A stretch of DNA of 64,000 bases from Candidatus Chlorohelix allophototropha. Its GTDB lineage: Bacteria > Chloroflexota > Chloroflexia > Chloroheliales > Chloroheliaceae. Of the stretch, positions 53,694-63,378 are shown piece after piece. The position numbers were made by a program, and so were the translations under genes. The notes under the pieces are model-generated. The model had not been told where the DNA came from and did no database searches. It saw nothing but the letters and a program-made list of their open reading frames with translations. Every line of letters begins with the position of its first letter. The first letter of the stretch is position 1. The DNA lies in NCBI RefSeq assembly GCF_030389965.1, contig NZ_CP128399.1, positions 1,726,934 through 1,790,933 on the forward strand, given 5' to 3'.

Positions 53694-56009
53694 ATGTACG
53701 CAGCTTTAGGAAAATTTATATATCGTTATCGTTGGTTTGTGTTAATAGCAGGCATTGCTTTTATGGTAGCGGCGGGTGTCTTTGGCACGAGTCTTTTTGG
53801 AATGTTAAAGGGCGGCGGCTATGATAACCCGGCTTCTGAATCTTTCAAGGCGGTTGGGACAATTCATGATCAATTGGGACAGGAAGACGCTTCGCTGGTG
53901 GTACTTTTCACTTCCAAAGACAATACTACTGTTGTGGATAGTCCAGCCTTTGCTCAAGGGGTTTCAGAAGTGCTTTCCAAATTGGATGGTAAACCTTACG
54001 TAGGTAAAATTACCAATTACTACAATTCAGGCGCTACTCAACTGGTTTCTAACAACAAGCTCAGCACCTATGCGATCATTACGTTGGCAGGTGATACTGA
54101 AGAACAGCAAAAGCATGCTAAAGAATTGCTTCCACTGCTAACTAGCGCTACTTTAAAAGTGCAGGTTGGTGGGCAAGCGATGGTGTATGAACAGATTAGC
54201 GAACAGGTTAGCAAAGACCTTGAAACGGCTGAAATGGCTACTTTCCCCATCCTTGCAATACTGTTAGTGCTGATTTTTGGTAGCCTGATTGCGGCGGCGT
54301 TGCCGCTGGCAATCGGTGGTATTGCCATCCTAGGCGCCTTTCTACTGCTGCGCGTTGCCGTTAATTTCACCGATGTCTCTATCTTCGCGATAAATATAAT
54401 CACAATGCTTGGTTTGGGTTTAGCGATTGACTACAGCTTGTTTGTAGTGAGTCGCTTCCGGGATGAGCTAAAACGTTACAATGGTGATACTCGCGCCGCT
54501 TTGGTAAAAACCATGCAAACTGCTGGACGCACCGTAACTTTTAGCGGCTTGACGGTGGCTATCAGCTTGTTGAGCCTACAGGTATTTCCTCAAATGTTCC
54601 TGCAAAGTATGGGCTTGGGCGGCGCGGCAGCGGTACTAGTAGCGGTCATTGCTTCTATAACCATATTACCGGCTATGCTGGCGTTGCTTTCTCATCGGGT
54701 AAATGCCCTTTCGATTTGGTCAATCATTCACATTCGGCGTAATTCCGAGAAAAAGCTGGAGAATCGCGGCTTCTGGTATAACCTTAGCACCTTTGTAATG
54801 CGCCGCCCTGTCGTAGTGCTACTGTTCACTGTGCTTCCACTGATGTGGGTTGGTTTGCCATTCCTTCGGGTAAATCTGGCAACACCGGACGCGCGTAGCC
54901 TTCCTGCTACAGCCGAAAGCCGGATAGTAAGCGAGTATTTGAGCAATGAATTTCCGCGCAATGAAACCGTACCGATTCAGCTTGTCCTTAAAAGCAATAG
55001 CCCTATGTTGAATGCAGCTAATATTACAACGCTTTATGACTATACTCGTAAAATAGAAGCGGTTCCGGGCGTGCGTCGGGTTGATAGTCTGGTAACACTC
55101 GATTCTAGTCTCGATAAAAACGCTTATGTCGGTTTTTATTCGGATGCAGGTTTAGCGCAAAACCCACAAGCACAGATAGCGGCAACACATTACGCCAAGG
55201 GCAACTATGCCTTAGTATCGGTACTTTACGATAGCGACCAACATTCAGGTCAAGCGCAAGAACTGGTAAAAACAATACGTGGGCTAGGTGCGCCTGCCGG
55301 AATGACTCTTGAAGTGGGTGGCGAAACTGCCTATCTGGTAGATTTTCTTGCCAGCTTGGAAGAAAGCGTGCCCTTCGCCGTAGCGTTCATCGTGGCAACT
55401 ATCTTCATCCTTTTGTTCTTGATGCTTGGCAGCGTGGTAATACCGCTCAAGGCAGTAATTCTGAATACATTATCGCTGTCGGTCAGTTTCGGGGCATTGG
55501 TTTGGGTCTTTCAGGACGGTAATCTCGCCAATGTGTTAGGCTTCACTCCGTTGGGCAGCATTGATGGCACACAGCCAATCCTAATTTTTGCCATCGCTTT
55601 TGGTCTTTCGATGGACTATGAAGTCTTTCTCTTGAGCCGGGTGAAAGAGCATTATGACCGCTTCGGCGATACCACTGCCGCCGTAGCGCACGGTATCCAG
55701 AAGACCGGCGGAATTATAACCAGTGCGGCAATACTATTGGTAGTGGTAATTGGCGGGTTTGCCGCCGGTGAAGTGGTGTTCATCAAGCAAGTGGGCGTGG
55801 GTTTGGCGCTGGCAATTTTGGTGGATGCCACTATAGTGCGGGCGTTATTGGTTCCGGCAGCGATGCGCTTGATGGGAAAATACAATTGGTGGGCACCTGC
55901 CCCTCTGGCAGCCCTCTACCGCCGCGCGGGACTCAGCGAAGTGGAACACGAAGACGAGTCCACCCCGCCAACTTCAGTGCAACCCTCGTTGTTTGGTTCA
56001 CGCAGTTAA
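53694..56009 (+). CDS. MMPL/RND-family membrane transporter
   Basis: A 771-residue protein with 12 membrane helices in two repeats of 1+5: helix 1, an outer domain (about residues 40-165), five helices; then the same again. MMPL marks are GLGLAIDYSLFVVSRFRDEL near residue 238 and FGLSMDYEVFLLSRVKEHYD near residue 640, both with the conserved Asp-Tyr pair that carries protons. It probably exports lipids or hydrophobic toxins. It is preceded by two TetR operators and GAGGTGAGAG, and followed by a strong terminator. Confidence 0.93.
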   Translation: MYAALGKFIYRYRWFVLIAGIAFMVAAGVFGTSLFGMLKGGGYDNPASESFKAVGTIHDQLGQEDASLVVLFTSKDNTTVVDSPAFAQGVSEVLSKLDGKPYVGKITNYYNSGATQLVSNNKLSTYAIITLAGDTEEQQKHAKELLPLLTSATLKVQVGGQAMVYEQISEQVSKDLETAEMATFPILAILLVLIFGSLIAAALPLAIGGIAILGAFLLLRVAVNFTDVSIFAINIITMLGLGLAIDYSLFVVSRFRDELKRYNGDTRAALVKTMQTAGRTVTFSGLTVAISLLSLQVFPQMFLQSMGLGGAAAVLVAVIASITILPAMLALLSHRVNALSIWSIIHIRRNSEKKLENRGFWYNLSTFVMRRPVVVLLFTVLPLMWVGLPFLRVNLATPDARSLPATAESRIVSEYLSNEFPRNETVPIQLVLKSNSPMLNAANITTLYDYTRKIEAVPGVRRVDSLVTLDSSLDKNAYVGFYSDAGLAQNPQAQIAATHYAKGNYALVSVLYDSDQHSGQAQELVKTIRGLGAPAGMTLEVGGETAYLVDFLASLEESVPFAVAFIVATIFILLFLMLGSVVIPLKAVILNTLSLSVSFGALVWVFQDGNLANVLGFTPLGSIDGTQPILIFAIAFGLSMDYEVFLLSRVKEHYDRFGDTTAAVAHGIQKTGGIITSAAILLVVVIGGFAAGEVVFIKQVGVGLALAILVDATIVRALLVPAAMRLMGKYNWWAPAPLAALYRRAGLSEVEHEDESTPPTSVQPSLFGSRS

Positions 56010-56033
56010 GCTTACAAATACATCTTTTTCAAG

Positions 56034-56061
56034 CGGGTAGCTCAGAGGCTACCCGTTTTTT
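56034..56061 (+). terminator. Terminator after the MMPL gene
   Basis: CGGGTAGC (56034-56041) and GCTACCCG (56048-56055) form a perfect stem with a 6-base loop followed by six T residues. Confidence 0.9.
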
Positions 56062-56243
56062 ATTTTGGTTATCCTGAATCAGTTTAAGCGAAAGTTTTAA
56101 TAATTCGTCCTGATTTCTTGCTTTTTGTATCCTACAAAACTCACTTTTGCTCTATACTGTAAGCAGATTTTTCAAGAAAGCGAAGTATATACCAACCTTT
56201 TAAGACCTTTTGGATTCGGAAAAGCACAGGAGGATCGGGTAAT

Positions 56244-58430
56244 ATGCTGCCGATTGAAACAATGCTGGGGCGGCTCGGCAGTCGCTTCACCCTCCACTTT
56301 CCGCGTGTTTCAGAGCGTGGCTTCCTGATGGGACCGTTGGGCAAATATTATGATCGCGCCTGGGATTTCAAGCTGGGAGTGCGGCTACAAAATACTGAAG
56401 ATGGAAATATTTTAGAGAATTATTTGCCTTATACTTCATCTGGAACGGTTTTTAGTGAGGTAGAGCAGGAAATCACCTTTAACTCAATTAAGTGGACAGC
56501 ACGAGATCGCGCTTACAACCTCAGTGCAGTATTTAAAGTTACTGCGCCTTTCTATCCCCGTGATACTATGCTCTGCACCGCTCCCTTCTTTTATATTGAT
56601 GCGGAAATTTATGCCCCGCCTGATTCTGAGCCTGAATTGCTGGTAGGTTTGGCAGACCCGACCAGAGGTGTAAAAACTGAAGGGTATGCTGATGGTCTGC
56701 AATATACAGCTTCTTACCGTATGATTCCGGGTCATTGGGGACCGCGCCAACCGCAGGATAGCCTCAGTGACAAGCGTATTTTTGAAGCTCCCATCACCCT
56801 TTCTCTGTTACAGACCCCGGATGGCGCTATTTCAATAGATACGCAAAATGGGACAATTGGAGTTAAGGGTAACGGGGGAGTTGTAAAAGCCTCTTTTATA
56901 CTTGCGACTTTTCTGGCTGAACCTGTACTTGAAGTGGGAGGTGAGCCTTACCGCTTTAAATACCTCGACTTTTTCAAGAATATTGAGGAAGTGTGGTTTT
57001 ACGCCCGTAGTAATGAGGCAGAAATTCGCCGTAAAACTGCCCTGTTCGACAGTTTGCTAGCGGATAGTTCGCTGGATGCCGGCACTCGAAACCTCATAGC
57101 TTTCAGTTTTCAAAGCTATATTCCTAATAGTTGGTGGGCTATTCCGGGGCAAAATGCACAGCCGGAATGGTATAGCGTCTGGGAGGGCAATTGTACTTTC
57201 CATTCGACAGTGGATGTTGAGTATAATCTCGCTTGGTTCTACCTATTATTGTGGGATGAACTACTCGAAATGACGCTGGCGGAGTGGCGCAAGCATCTCA
57301 AGCCTGTATCGGAAGAAGCTGCTTTTATGAGTCACGATATTGGGGCATTACTCGGCTCAAATTGCCAAGCTTATCCGCATGAAATGGAAGTGGAGGAGAG
57401 CGCAAATTTTATTCTACTTGCCTATGCCTTATGGCGATATTCTGCCCGCCAAACGGTACTACTCGATAATCGGGAGGCGATTGTTCGGTTGTCGCGCTAT
57501 ATCCTAAAAAGTGCTACCACTACCAGCGGCTTTCCTACCACCGGCACTGCCAACACCGTAGATGATGCTTCTCCTGCCGTTCAATTCGGACGCGAGCAAA
57601 TTTATTTGGGCGTTAAAGCGTTGTCGGCTTTGCATGTTGCCGCCCTGATGCTGGAAGAAAGTGACAAAAAGCTGGCGAGGGAATGCCGCGCTAGAGTTAG
57701 GCTTATCTGCCAAACTTTGGAGGAACAGGCATGGCTAGGCGACCATTTTGCAGTATGTCTCGATCGCACCACAACGGGTCTTATAAATCCTTGGAACGGG
57801 CAATCACTAGAGGAGGGCGAGTTGGAGGGTTGGAACGCTTACTCGCTTTATACTTCAAATGGCTTGCTGTATTTGCTGGCAAGCGGCGCACCCCTACCGC
57901 CGCTTAATCTTGATTTGTTCCGCCGCGATATTTTGGAAGCGCGCCGTGCCAGTCTTATTGAATATGGCTGTACTCATAGCAGTTCCGATCATTCGCATAT
58001 CTGGATCAGCCAGAATCTACATCGTGACCTAACCGGGGCTTATTTGGGTATTGACCCTGCCGATTTACCCTCACGTTATTGGGCGTTTGAACAATTTGAA
58101 AATAGTATGGGGCGAGGTGGCTGTTTCGTGGATACCTATGGCTCAAATCATTTACATTATTACCCACGTGGTGTTACTTCGTTGGGTTTACTTGCGGCAT
58201 TTTCCGGCGCAAAATTTGACCGTGTTGTCGGTAAGCTAGAATTTGAGCCGGTACGAGTACCCTTGAAAGTACCTTTATTAGCGCTTGCAGACTGGGAAAA
58301 GGGACATATCCCGTTTGTTGGGTATAAACTTAAAAAAAATAAATTTAGACGTTCGATAACTTTTCCTGAACTGGTAGAGCCTTATTTGAAAAAGGCAAAT
58401 AATAGCCGGAAAAGGAAAAAGAGTAATTGA
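56244..58430 (+). CDS. Predicted (alpha/alpha)6 glycosidase-like protein
   Basis: A 728-residue protein without signal peptide. An N-terminal beta-rich region (to about 240) precedes a helical toroid: WYSVWEGNCTFHSTVDVEYN (about residues 310-330), FMSHDIGALLGSNCQAYPHE and MEVEESANFILLAYALWRYS (about 365-400). This layout resembles the DUF4965/glutaminase-A-like and GH52-like glycosidase families, in which the acidic residues of the toroid are catalytic. I cannot name the substrate. AGGAGG precedes the ATG; the C-terminus is highly basic (KKANNSRKRKKSN). Confidence 0.65.
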   Translation: MLPIETMLGRLGSRFTLHFPRVSERGFLMGPLGKYYDRAWDFKLGVRLQNTEDGNILENYLPYTSSGTVFSEVEQEITFNSIKWTARDRAYNLSAVFKVTAPFYPRDTMLCTAPFFYIDAEIYAPPDSEPELLVGLADPTRGVKTEGYADGLQYTASYRMIPGHWGPRQPQDSLSDKRIFEAPITLSLLQTPDGAISIDTQNGTIGVKGNGGVVKASFILATFLAEPVLEVGGEPYRFKYLDFFKNIEEVWFYARSNEAEIRRKTALFDSLLADSSLDAGTRNLIAFSFQSYIPNSWWAIPGQNAQPEWYSVWEGNCTFHSTVDVEYNLAWFYLLLWDELLEMTLAEWRKHLKPVSEEAAFMSHDIGALLGSNCQAYPHEMEVEESANFILLAYALWRYSARQTVLLDNREAIVRLSRYILKSATTTSGFPTTGTANTVDDASPAVQFGREQIYLGVKALSALHVAALMLEESDKKLARECRARVRLICQTLEEQAWLGDHFAVCLDRTTTGLINPWNGQSLEEGELEGWNAYSLYTSNGLLYLLASGAPLPPLNLDLFRRDILEARRASLIEYGCTHSSSDHSHIWISQNLHRDLTGAYLGIDPADLPSRYWAFEQFENSMGRGGCFVDTYGSNHLHYYPRGVTSLGLLAAFSGAKFDRVVGKLEFEPVRVPLKVPLLALADWEKGHIPFVGYKLKKNKFRRSITFPELVEPYLKKANNSRKRKKSN

Positions 58431-59288
58431 TAAGATAAATTTGCCACCGTACAGATTTAAATTTGTCCCAAGGAAAAAGGGATAAAAGCAACGGAAATAG
58501 GCATAGAATGATTGGTAAAATGGTCTAGCAAGGCTAAACCGAGTGAAAATAAGCTCAAATCACAGCGCTCAGTGCGATGGATTATACTGACCCAGAGAAA
58601 CTGGTTCAGACGCAGGTTTAGTGCTAAAAGGAATGGAACAGGCTTAAGCTGATAAAGCGAAGTATGTTTGGTTGTGGGAAATTGAAGCAACGGGTATTAG
58701 CGTAGGCTTTCCAGATGCAATGTCTGGTTGGGGTGGTACAGCGAGGTTGCCGAAGATATTGCTCGAATCGAAGCTTTTGCTTGTTTTTGTTATTCTCTGA
58801 AAAGCCTTGTATCCCTAGCTGGATGCCTTGAAAAACTGAGTCACTTCACTTTCCAGTGAATTCCAGCGAAGAGCAGGTGTGAAGTTGGGGTAACGGGATG
58901 TTTAGGGGCAGTAGAAAGGCTGCGCAGCACCACCTGATCGGTGGACGCAAACGCTTGCGCCACTTTTTGACCTAGGAGATGGAGCGGTGGAGCGAATGGG
59001 CGAGAGTAGGGTGAGACCACTCAGGATGTTGCTGCTGCTGCTACCGGAGTTGGATTCGGTCAGCTTGCCAGTGCATTTCATTTTGCAGTGTTTTAATCCT
59101 TTCACCTACTTCTGGACAGCGAGCAATCGATGTCATAAAACTGACTATCAATACTGTTACTTGTGTAGCTGATGCATATGCCGCGGTAAATGCCAACGCC
59201 GAGGGCTCGTGTGCTAGAGTTCCAGTCTAACAAAGGTTCTTTCAAGGGTTACGGGTAAAATCTTCATCTCTGTTAATTTTCCTAACAG
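58431..59288. other. Gene-poor stretch with decayed coding sequence
   Basis: No intact gene. One plus-strand frame, around 58720-58860, reads WYSEVAEDIARIEAFACFCY followed by SLKSLVSLAGCLEKL before a stop, and later frames are broken by stops, which looks like an old gene or transposase remnant rather than random sequence. The codon pattern is broken in all frames. I could not identify the parent. Confidence 0.4.
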
Positions 59289-60647
59289 TTAATGATTATT
59301 CTCGAAATAAGTTCCTACAATATTTATATGTGATTCTTGAGGCATGCTGGATAATTGTACCGGGGCAGCATCCATTACTACTGGTTGTTTGCTATTCTTT
59401 CTCGCGCTGAGCATAAAAGGTTTTTCTATAGCCAGATAAAATATGGTGCCAAGCAGGAAAACTCCAACGGATGTATAAAGCAAGACTTGTAGGAAACGCT
59501 GCTCCACTGGGAGTGCTTCAATTTCAGGATAACTTTTAATCAGATATATCAAAGGCATGTGCCATAAATAAACCGAATAGCCGATAATGCCTATTATGCG
59601 CAAAGGGGTTATGCTGAATATATAGCGCCAAAAATTACTGCCGAACAATACACCCATTATGAACAAGGTTATCCCTATACCATAAAGTATCCTTCCAGCA
59701 TAATACTGGATAATTAAGCTACTATCGTTTCTAAGTTCAAACAAAAGCGATAAAATCAGGGCTAATCCGATTATGAAGTAAAAGTTTCCAGCTATTTTTC
59801 CGGTAGCTATTTTAAATATTTTCCCAGAAGGGATATTTAAGCGATACCGTGTATATACATTTGCAACTGCTATTCCAAGTGCAAAAAAGGAGATATAGCC
59901 GAAAAATTGATTTGATAGAAAATAACGTATGGTTTCACTATCAACTGAGAACCTAGCAACAGAACTTTGATATATAGCAACAACAGGGTCGAGCGAATAT
60001 TTACATAAATATAACCACAGGATGTTTGCAATAATAGCAAAAGGTACCGCTATTATCCAGCGATTACGAAGAAATAGTGGTATAGCCCAAGGTAATACTA
60101 AATAAAATATCATCTCAATTGTTAGTGTCCATAATGACCCGTTAATAGTGTAATCGCCAGACGATATAGGAAACAAATATTGAGTAAAGGTTAGGTGCGC
60201 TCCTAAGGCAAAAAATCCATCGCCACTGAAAACATAGGCAGAAGGTATATATTTTGGGGTAAAGAACAGCAACATAAAAAAAAGACAGCTATAATAAGCA
60301 GGCATAATTCTGAAGAAGCGCAATCTAAAATATTTTCTAACACTGGGTCGAGGTTTATTATTGTAATCAGCAGAAAACCAATTCTGTGCTAATAAGAAGC
60401 CGCTAAGAGCAAAGAAAAGAAGGACACCGGTATGCCCTGCGCTGATTAAAAAAGTCCAATGAGTAATATTCCCGGAAAAAGGTGATTTAAAGGTTAGTTC
60501 TGGACTACCCGATAAAACCCAGCAGTGGAATACAAGGACTTGTAAAACTGCAATAGCACGGATTCCATCCATATAAGCCAAAGGTTCTACTGTACCGGGC
60601 TTTACCACGAATATGTTTAATATTGATTGGTTTAACTTTTTTAGCAA
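59289..60647 (-). CDS. Acyltransferase 3 family membrane protein
   Basis: A 452-residue protein with about ten membrane helices. AYMDGIRAIAVLQVLVFHCW near residue 24 is the family opening with the catalytic His, and GVLLFFALSGFLLAQNWF follows; RYFRLRFFRIMPAYY-like basic region near residue 105 and GSLWTLTIEMIFYLVLPWAI near 168 confirm it. Such proteins O-acylate sugars of exopolysaccharide, lipopolysaccharide or peptidoglycan. Start is TTG at 60647 with GGAGGGA upstream. No partner genes adjoin. Confidence 0.9.
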   Translation of the reverse strand: MLKKLNQSILNIFVVKPGTVEPLAYMDGIRAIAVLQVLVFHCWVLSGSPELTFKSPFSGNITHWTFLISAGHTGVLLFFALSGFLLAQNWFSADYNNKPRPSVRKYFRLRFFRIMPAYYSCLFFMLLFFTPKYIPSAYVFSGDGFFALGAHLTFTQYLFPISSGDYTINGSLWTLTIEMIFYLVLPWAIPLFLRNRWIIAVPFAIIANILWLYLCKYSLDPVVAIYQSSVARFSVDSETIRYFLSNQFFGYISFFALGIAVANVYTRYRLNIPSGKIFKIATGKIAGNFYFIIGLALILSLLFELRNDSSLIIQYYAGRILYGIGITLFIMGVLFGSNFWRYIFSITPLRIIGIIGYSVYLWHMPLIYLIKSYPEIEALPVEQRFLQVLLYTSVGVFLLGTIFYLAIEKPFMLSARKNSKQPVVMDAAPVQLSSMPQESHINIVGTYFENNH

Positions 60648-60991
60648 TTTTTTGATTCCCTCCGAATTACATTTGAGATAACTAAGTCCATAGTTGACAA
60701 CTTAAGCGCCAACTGAATTTGTCAAGCTACTTATGCTGCTAATCAAAGTGGCCAATCTTCGGTAAAAACAATTGTTTGGCAACAAAAGCCTGTATTTTGT
60801 CCGAGTAGTAATTGCCAGAGCGGCCACATTTGAGAAAATTAAGGGCATAGCAGCCAAATTTGGTATGAAATCCAGCTAGAAATTCCTGATTTTGTACTTG
60901 ACAAGTCCGTCAAATCTTTAAGTTGTCACTGATGAACTAAGTCAATAATAATTCATAAAGCTATAAAATGTAAAATAATATAAAGAGCCTC
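60648..60991. other. Intergenic stretch with a decayed minus-strand frame
   Basis: No intact gene is visible. A minus-strand frame (about 60740-60915) reads FLAGFHTKFGCYALNFLKCG and on to a stop at PKIGHFD, which might be an old gene end. I do not recognise it. Confidence 0.3.
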
Positions 60992-61437
60992 TACTGGATA
61001 GGGGCAGCGACTCTGTACAGACCATTAAGGTCAAATGCGGAAGGAGGGTAGCCGTCTTAAAGCTCTACTTCGCAGTAACCTGCCGAGCAAGCTAATTCTT
61101 AGGCTGCCTTAGTGAAGCCTTCGCTCTTGTAGCGATAAATCTTCGAGAAATCAACTTCGGCGAAAGCCCGCGTGAGTTTCAGCTTCGCGTGCATAAAGCG
61201 TTTGATACCATGGCGGCTAAGATTCTTTCCCGAAGCCTTCCTGAAAATATTGCATTGGTAACACACGCCGGAGTGATAAATATTTTATACTATCGTTTAA
61301 AGGGCTTGGAATGGAATAACAAAAAACCTGTCTTTCCAAGCACTTGCACCGGATTACATGAAGTGTGCTATCTTGAAGGTAATTGGAAAATAACTGTTGA
61401 GAACGATAGCACCCATTTGCGAACAAGAAAAAGATAA
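60992..61437 (+). pseudogene. Decayed histidine phosphatase (phosphoglycerate mutase-like)
   Basis: Only the end is an open frame (61189-61437, with LVTHAGVINILYYRLKG, the second-His motif of the family). Further upstream in the same frame is SEAFALVAINLREINFGESP, in which LREINFGE of the middle of the protein joins straight to the ESP..F..RV motif that normally lies about 40 residues later, so an internal deletion is likely. An in-frame TAA interrupts the frame before it, and YWIGAATLYRPLRSNAEGG, which resembles the ...G..D.PL...G.. region, lies in another frame. The RHG motif at the N-terminus is missing. Relatives include CobC-like phosphatases. Confidence 0.75.
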
Positions 61438-61470
61438 TCCACGAATTAACCATTAGAAAGTACTATTGGT

Positions 61471-63198
61471 ATGAAACTGAAAACTCTTACTTACCTAGAT
61501 GTAGAAAATCTTGCGGATACTATCCTTGTTTTTCAGCGTGGTCAAGCTTATCTGGCTTCCGGTGCTGTGCTAAAATTCCGACTTGATTCCGGTGGTAAAA
61601 GCATCCAAGCCAGAGTAGCCGGAAGTGGTGATATTTATCAGGTAGAAATTGCCGAGGTTGGGGCTGACCTAGAAATAGACTGTACTTGTCCTTATGATGG
61701 CTACATTTGCAAACATGCCGTATCAGTGCTGCTTTATTATCTGAAAGAGAGGAGTGCTAATAGTTTTACGGACGAAGCTCAAGGGCAAGCAAGTCAAACC
61801 AACGTAGTATCGGCGTTGGGCAAAACGCTAGAAAGCATGGAACACATACAATTGGTAGAATTATTACTGCGACTAAGCGAGCAAAGCGATGCTTTTCGGC
61901 GTACCCTACTAGAAAATATCACTATTCCCAAACAGGTCATCCGGCAGCAGCCGAGTAACCCCACCGGATTACGCCGCCTCATGCACGAAATCACCCATTA
62001 CTTCAGTCAATTGCCCCAGACCCTTGATGAATATTACGAGAGCGAGGAATTGGACGAGATAGATGACTTTTTTGAACAAATTGGCACTTTTAATCCGAAC
62101 GACCAGCTAGAATTGCTAATACATTTAGTGGGAGCCGGGAACGATGTAATGGAGGAGTATCCTATTAACGCCGTGCAAATAGGACGAGCTTTAACTTTCT
62201 ATGGTGAGGCTGCTGCTTTGATTTTTCCCTCTCCAAAGGAAAAGCAGGATCACTTTGATTGGTTGTTAAATACCCTATCAACTTTAGAAATCTGGGAGTA
62301 TGGCGCTGAAAAAGAAGACCTCAAGGCTGGATTGGATGCGTTGGCAACAACCCCAGCGGATTATACTTACTTGCTAAAGCAATTTAAGAAACTTGCGGAA
62401 GAATACCCCGTTGTAACGGACTGGATTGCCAACTACTATCTTAAACTAGGCGATGATCTTAACTACCTAGCCATCCGACAGGCTAACCTCGTAAGCGAAG
62501 CGCATTACCTCCAATTGGCAGACTATTGGCGAAGCAAAGGTAATGAAGCTAAATATTTGGAAACGCTGGAAAGCTGGCTTGTTAGGTTGGAAGAAGATAA
62601 AACTCAACAACGCTCTACGCCATTTTCATATTCATCCTTACAAGGCTCTGGTAGCATCCTCGAACGGTTAGTAGAGTATTATTTGAAATACCATGACGAC
62701 GAAAACCTGTTGCGTATTTTATTGGCTCAAGTCAACTATCTCAGACCTACCCTCGAACTATATCGAAAGGTAAAGGATTTAGCCGAACGCTTGCATAATT
62801 GGCAGATAGTCCGCAAACAATTCATAGAGTTGATTAACCCTTATGATCAAAGAACACTGGCTGAAATCCACTTGTATGAAAAAGATTGGCAAGCTGCAAT
62901 AGATTTGGCTCGGCAGCAGACCGGCTACGGTCAGGAGGATATCAAAACTCTAGTAGCGCGTGGGGTGCAACAATATCGACCTGAAGTAGCAATCGAATTA
63001 TACATGAGCCTAGTAGATTTTAATATTGAACGGGCAAACCGCAAATACTATCAGGAAGGCGCTAGATACGCCGCTCTTATAAAAGGAGTGTACCTAGAAA
63101 TCTTGAAAGACCCGATTGGTTGGCAGCATTACATCAGTAAAATTAGAAGCGTTAACAGTCGTCGCCCGGCTTTACAGGATGAATTCAAAGCTTTATAA
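61471..63198 (+). CDS. SWIM zinc-finger protein
   Basis: A 575-residue protein. Residues about 1-90 end in the SWIM motif CTCPYDGYICKHAVSVLLYY (CxC...CxH), a zinc-binding DNA or protein interaction module. The rest is helical and repeat-like (TPR-like segments such as YLQLADYWRSKGNEAKYLET), as in many large bacterial SWIM proteins of unknown role. No enzymatic motif is visible. ATG at 61471 has no strong ribosome site. Confidence 0.85.
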   Translation: MKLKTLTYLDVENLADTILVFQRGQAYLASGAVLKFRLDSGGKSIQARVAGSGDIYQVEIAEVGADLEIDCTCPYDGYICKHAVSVLLYYLKERSANSFTDEAQGQASQTNVVSALGKTLESMEHIQLVELLLRLSEQSDAFRRTLLENITIPKQVIRQQPSNPTGLRRLMHEITHYFSQLPQTLDEYYESEELDEIDDFFEQIGTFNPNDQLELLIHLVGAGNDVMEEYPINAVQIGRALTFYGEAAALIFPSPKEKQDHFDWLLNTLSTLEIWEYGAEKEDLKAGLDALATTPADYTYLLKQFKKLAEEYPVVTDWIANYYLKLGDDLNYLAIRQANLVSEAHYLQLADYWRSKGNEAKYLETLESWLVRLEEDKTQQRSTPFSYSSLQGSGSILERLVEYYLKYHDDENLLRILLAQVNYLRPTLELYRKVKDLAERLHNWQIVRKQFIELINPYDQRTLAEIHLYEKDWQAAIDLARQQTGYGQEDIKTLVARGVQQYRPEVAIELYMSLVDFNIERANRKYYQEGARYAALIKGVYLEILKDPIGWQHYISKIRSVNSRRPALQDEFKAL

Positions 63199-63268
63199 CA
63201 TATTTGCAATTTTGAACCTGAAAATTGCTATTAATGATAGCAGTCTACTATACTCTCCTGAAGCGGTA

Positions 63269-63277
63269 TGTTATAAT
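63269..63277 (+). promoter_or_regulatory. Extended -10 element upstream of accD
   Basis: TGTTATAAT (63269-63277) is an extended -10, about 100 bases before the accD start. No good -35 is seen, as is common with extended -10 promoters. Confidence 0.45.
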
Positions 63278-63378
63278 GCGAAATGATTGCTAATTGTGCG
63301 AAACAGATAACCATTTCCGGGGAAATCAAGAGCCTCATTTTGGTGTAGAGATTTTTGAAATAGGGGGCGAAAGAGGAT

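Noticed and set aside
58900-59105. Minus-strand Ser-rich frame (58902-59105) as a gene
   Set aside because: Low-complexity Ser/Gly run, no ribosome site, inside a broken region; more likely noise.
60990-61190. IS200/IS605 right end or guide-RNA-like structure
   Set aside because: The hairpin-rich stretch looked like a TnpB element end, but translation shows motifs of a histidine phosphatase (LREINFGE, ESPREFQLRV) in the correct order, so a pseudogene explains it.
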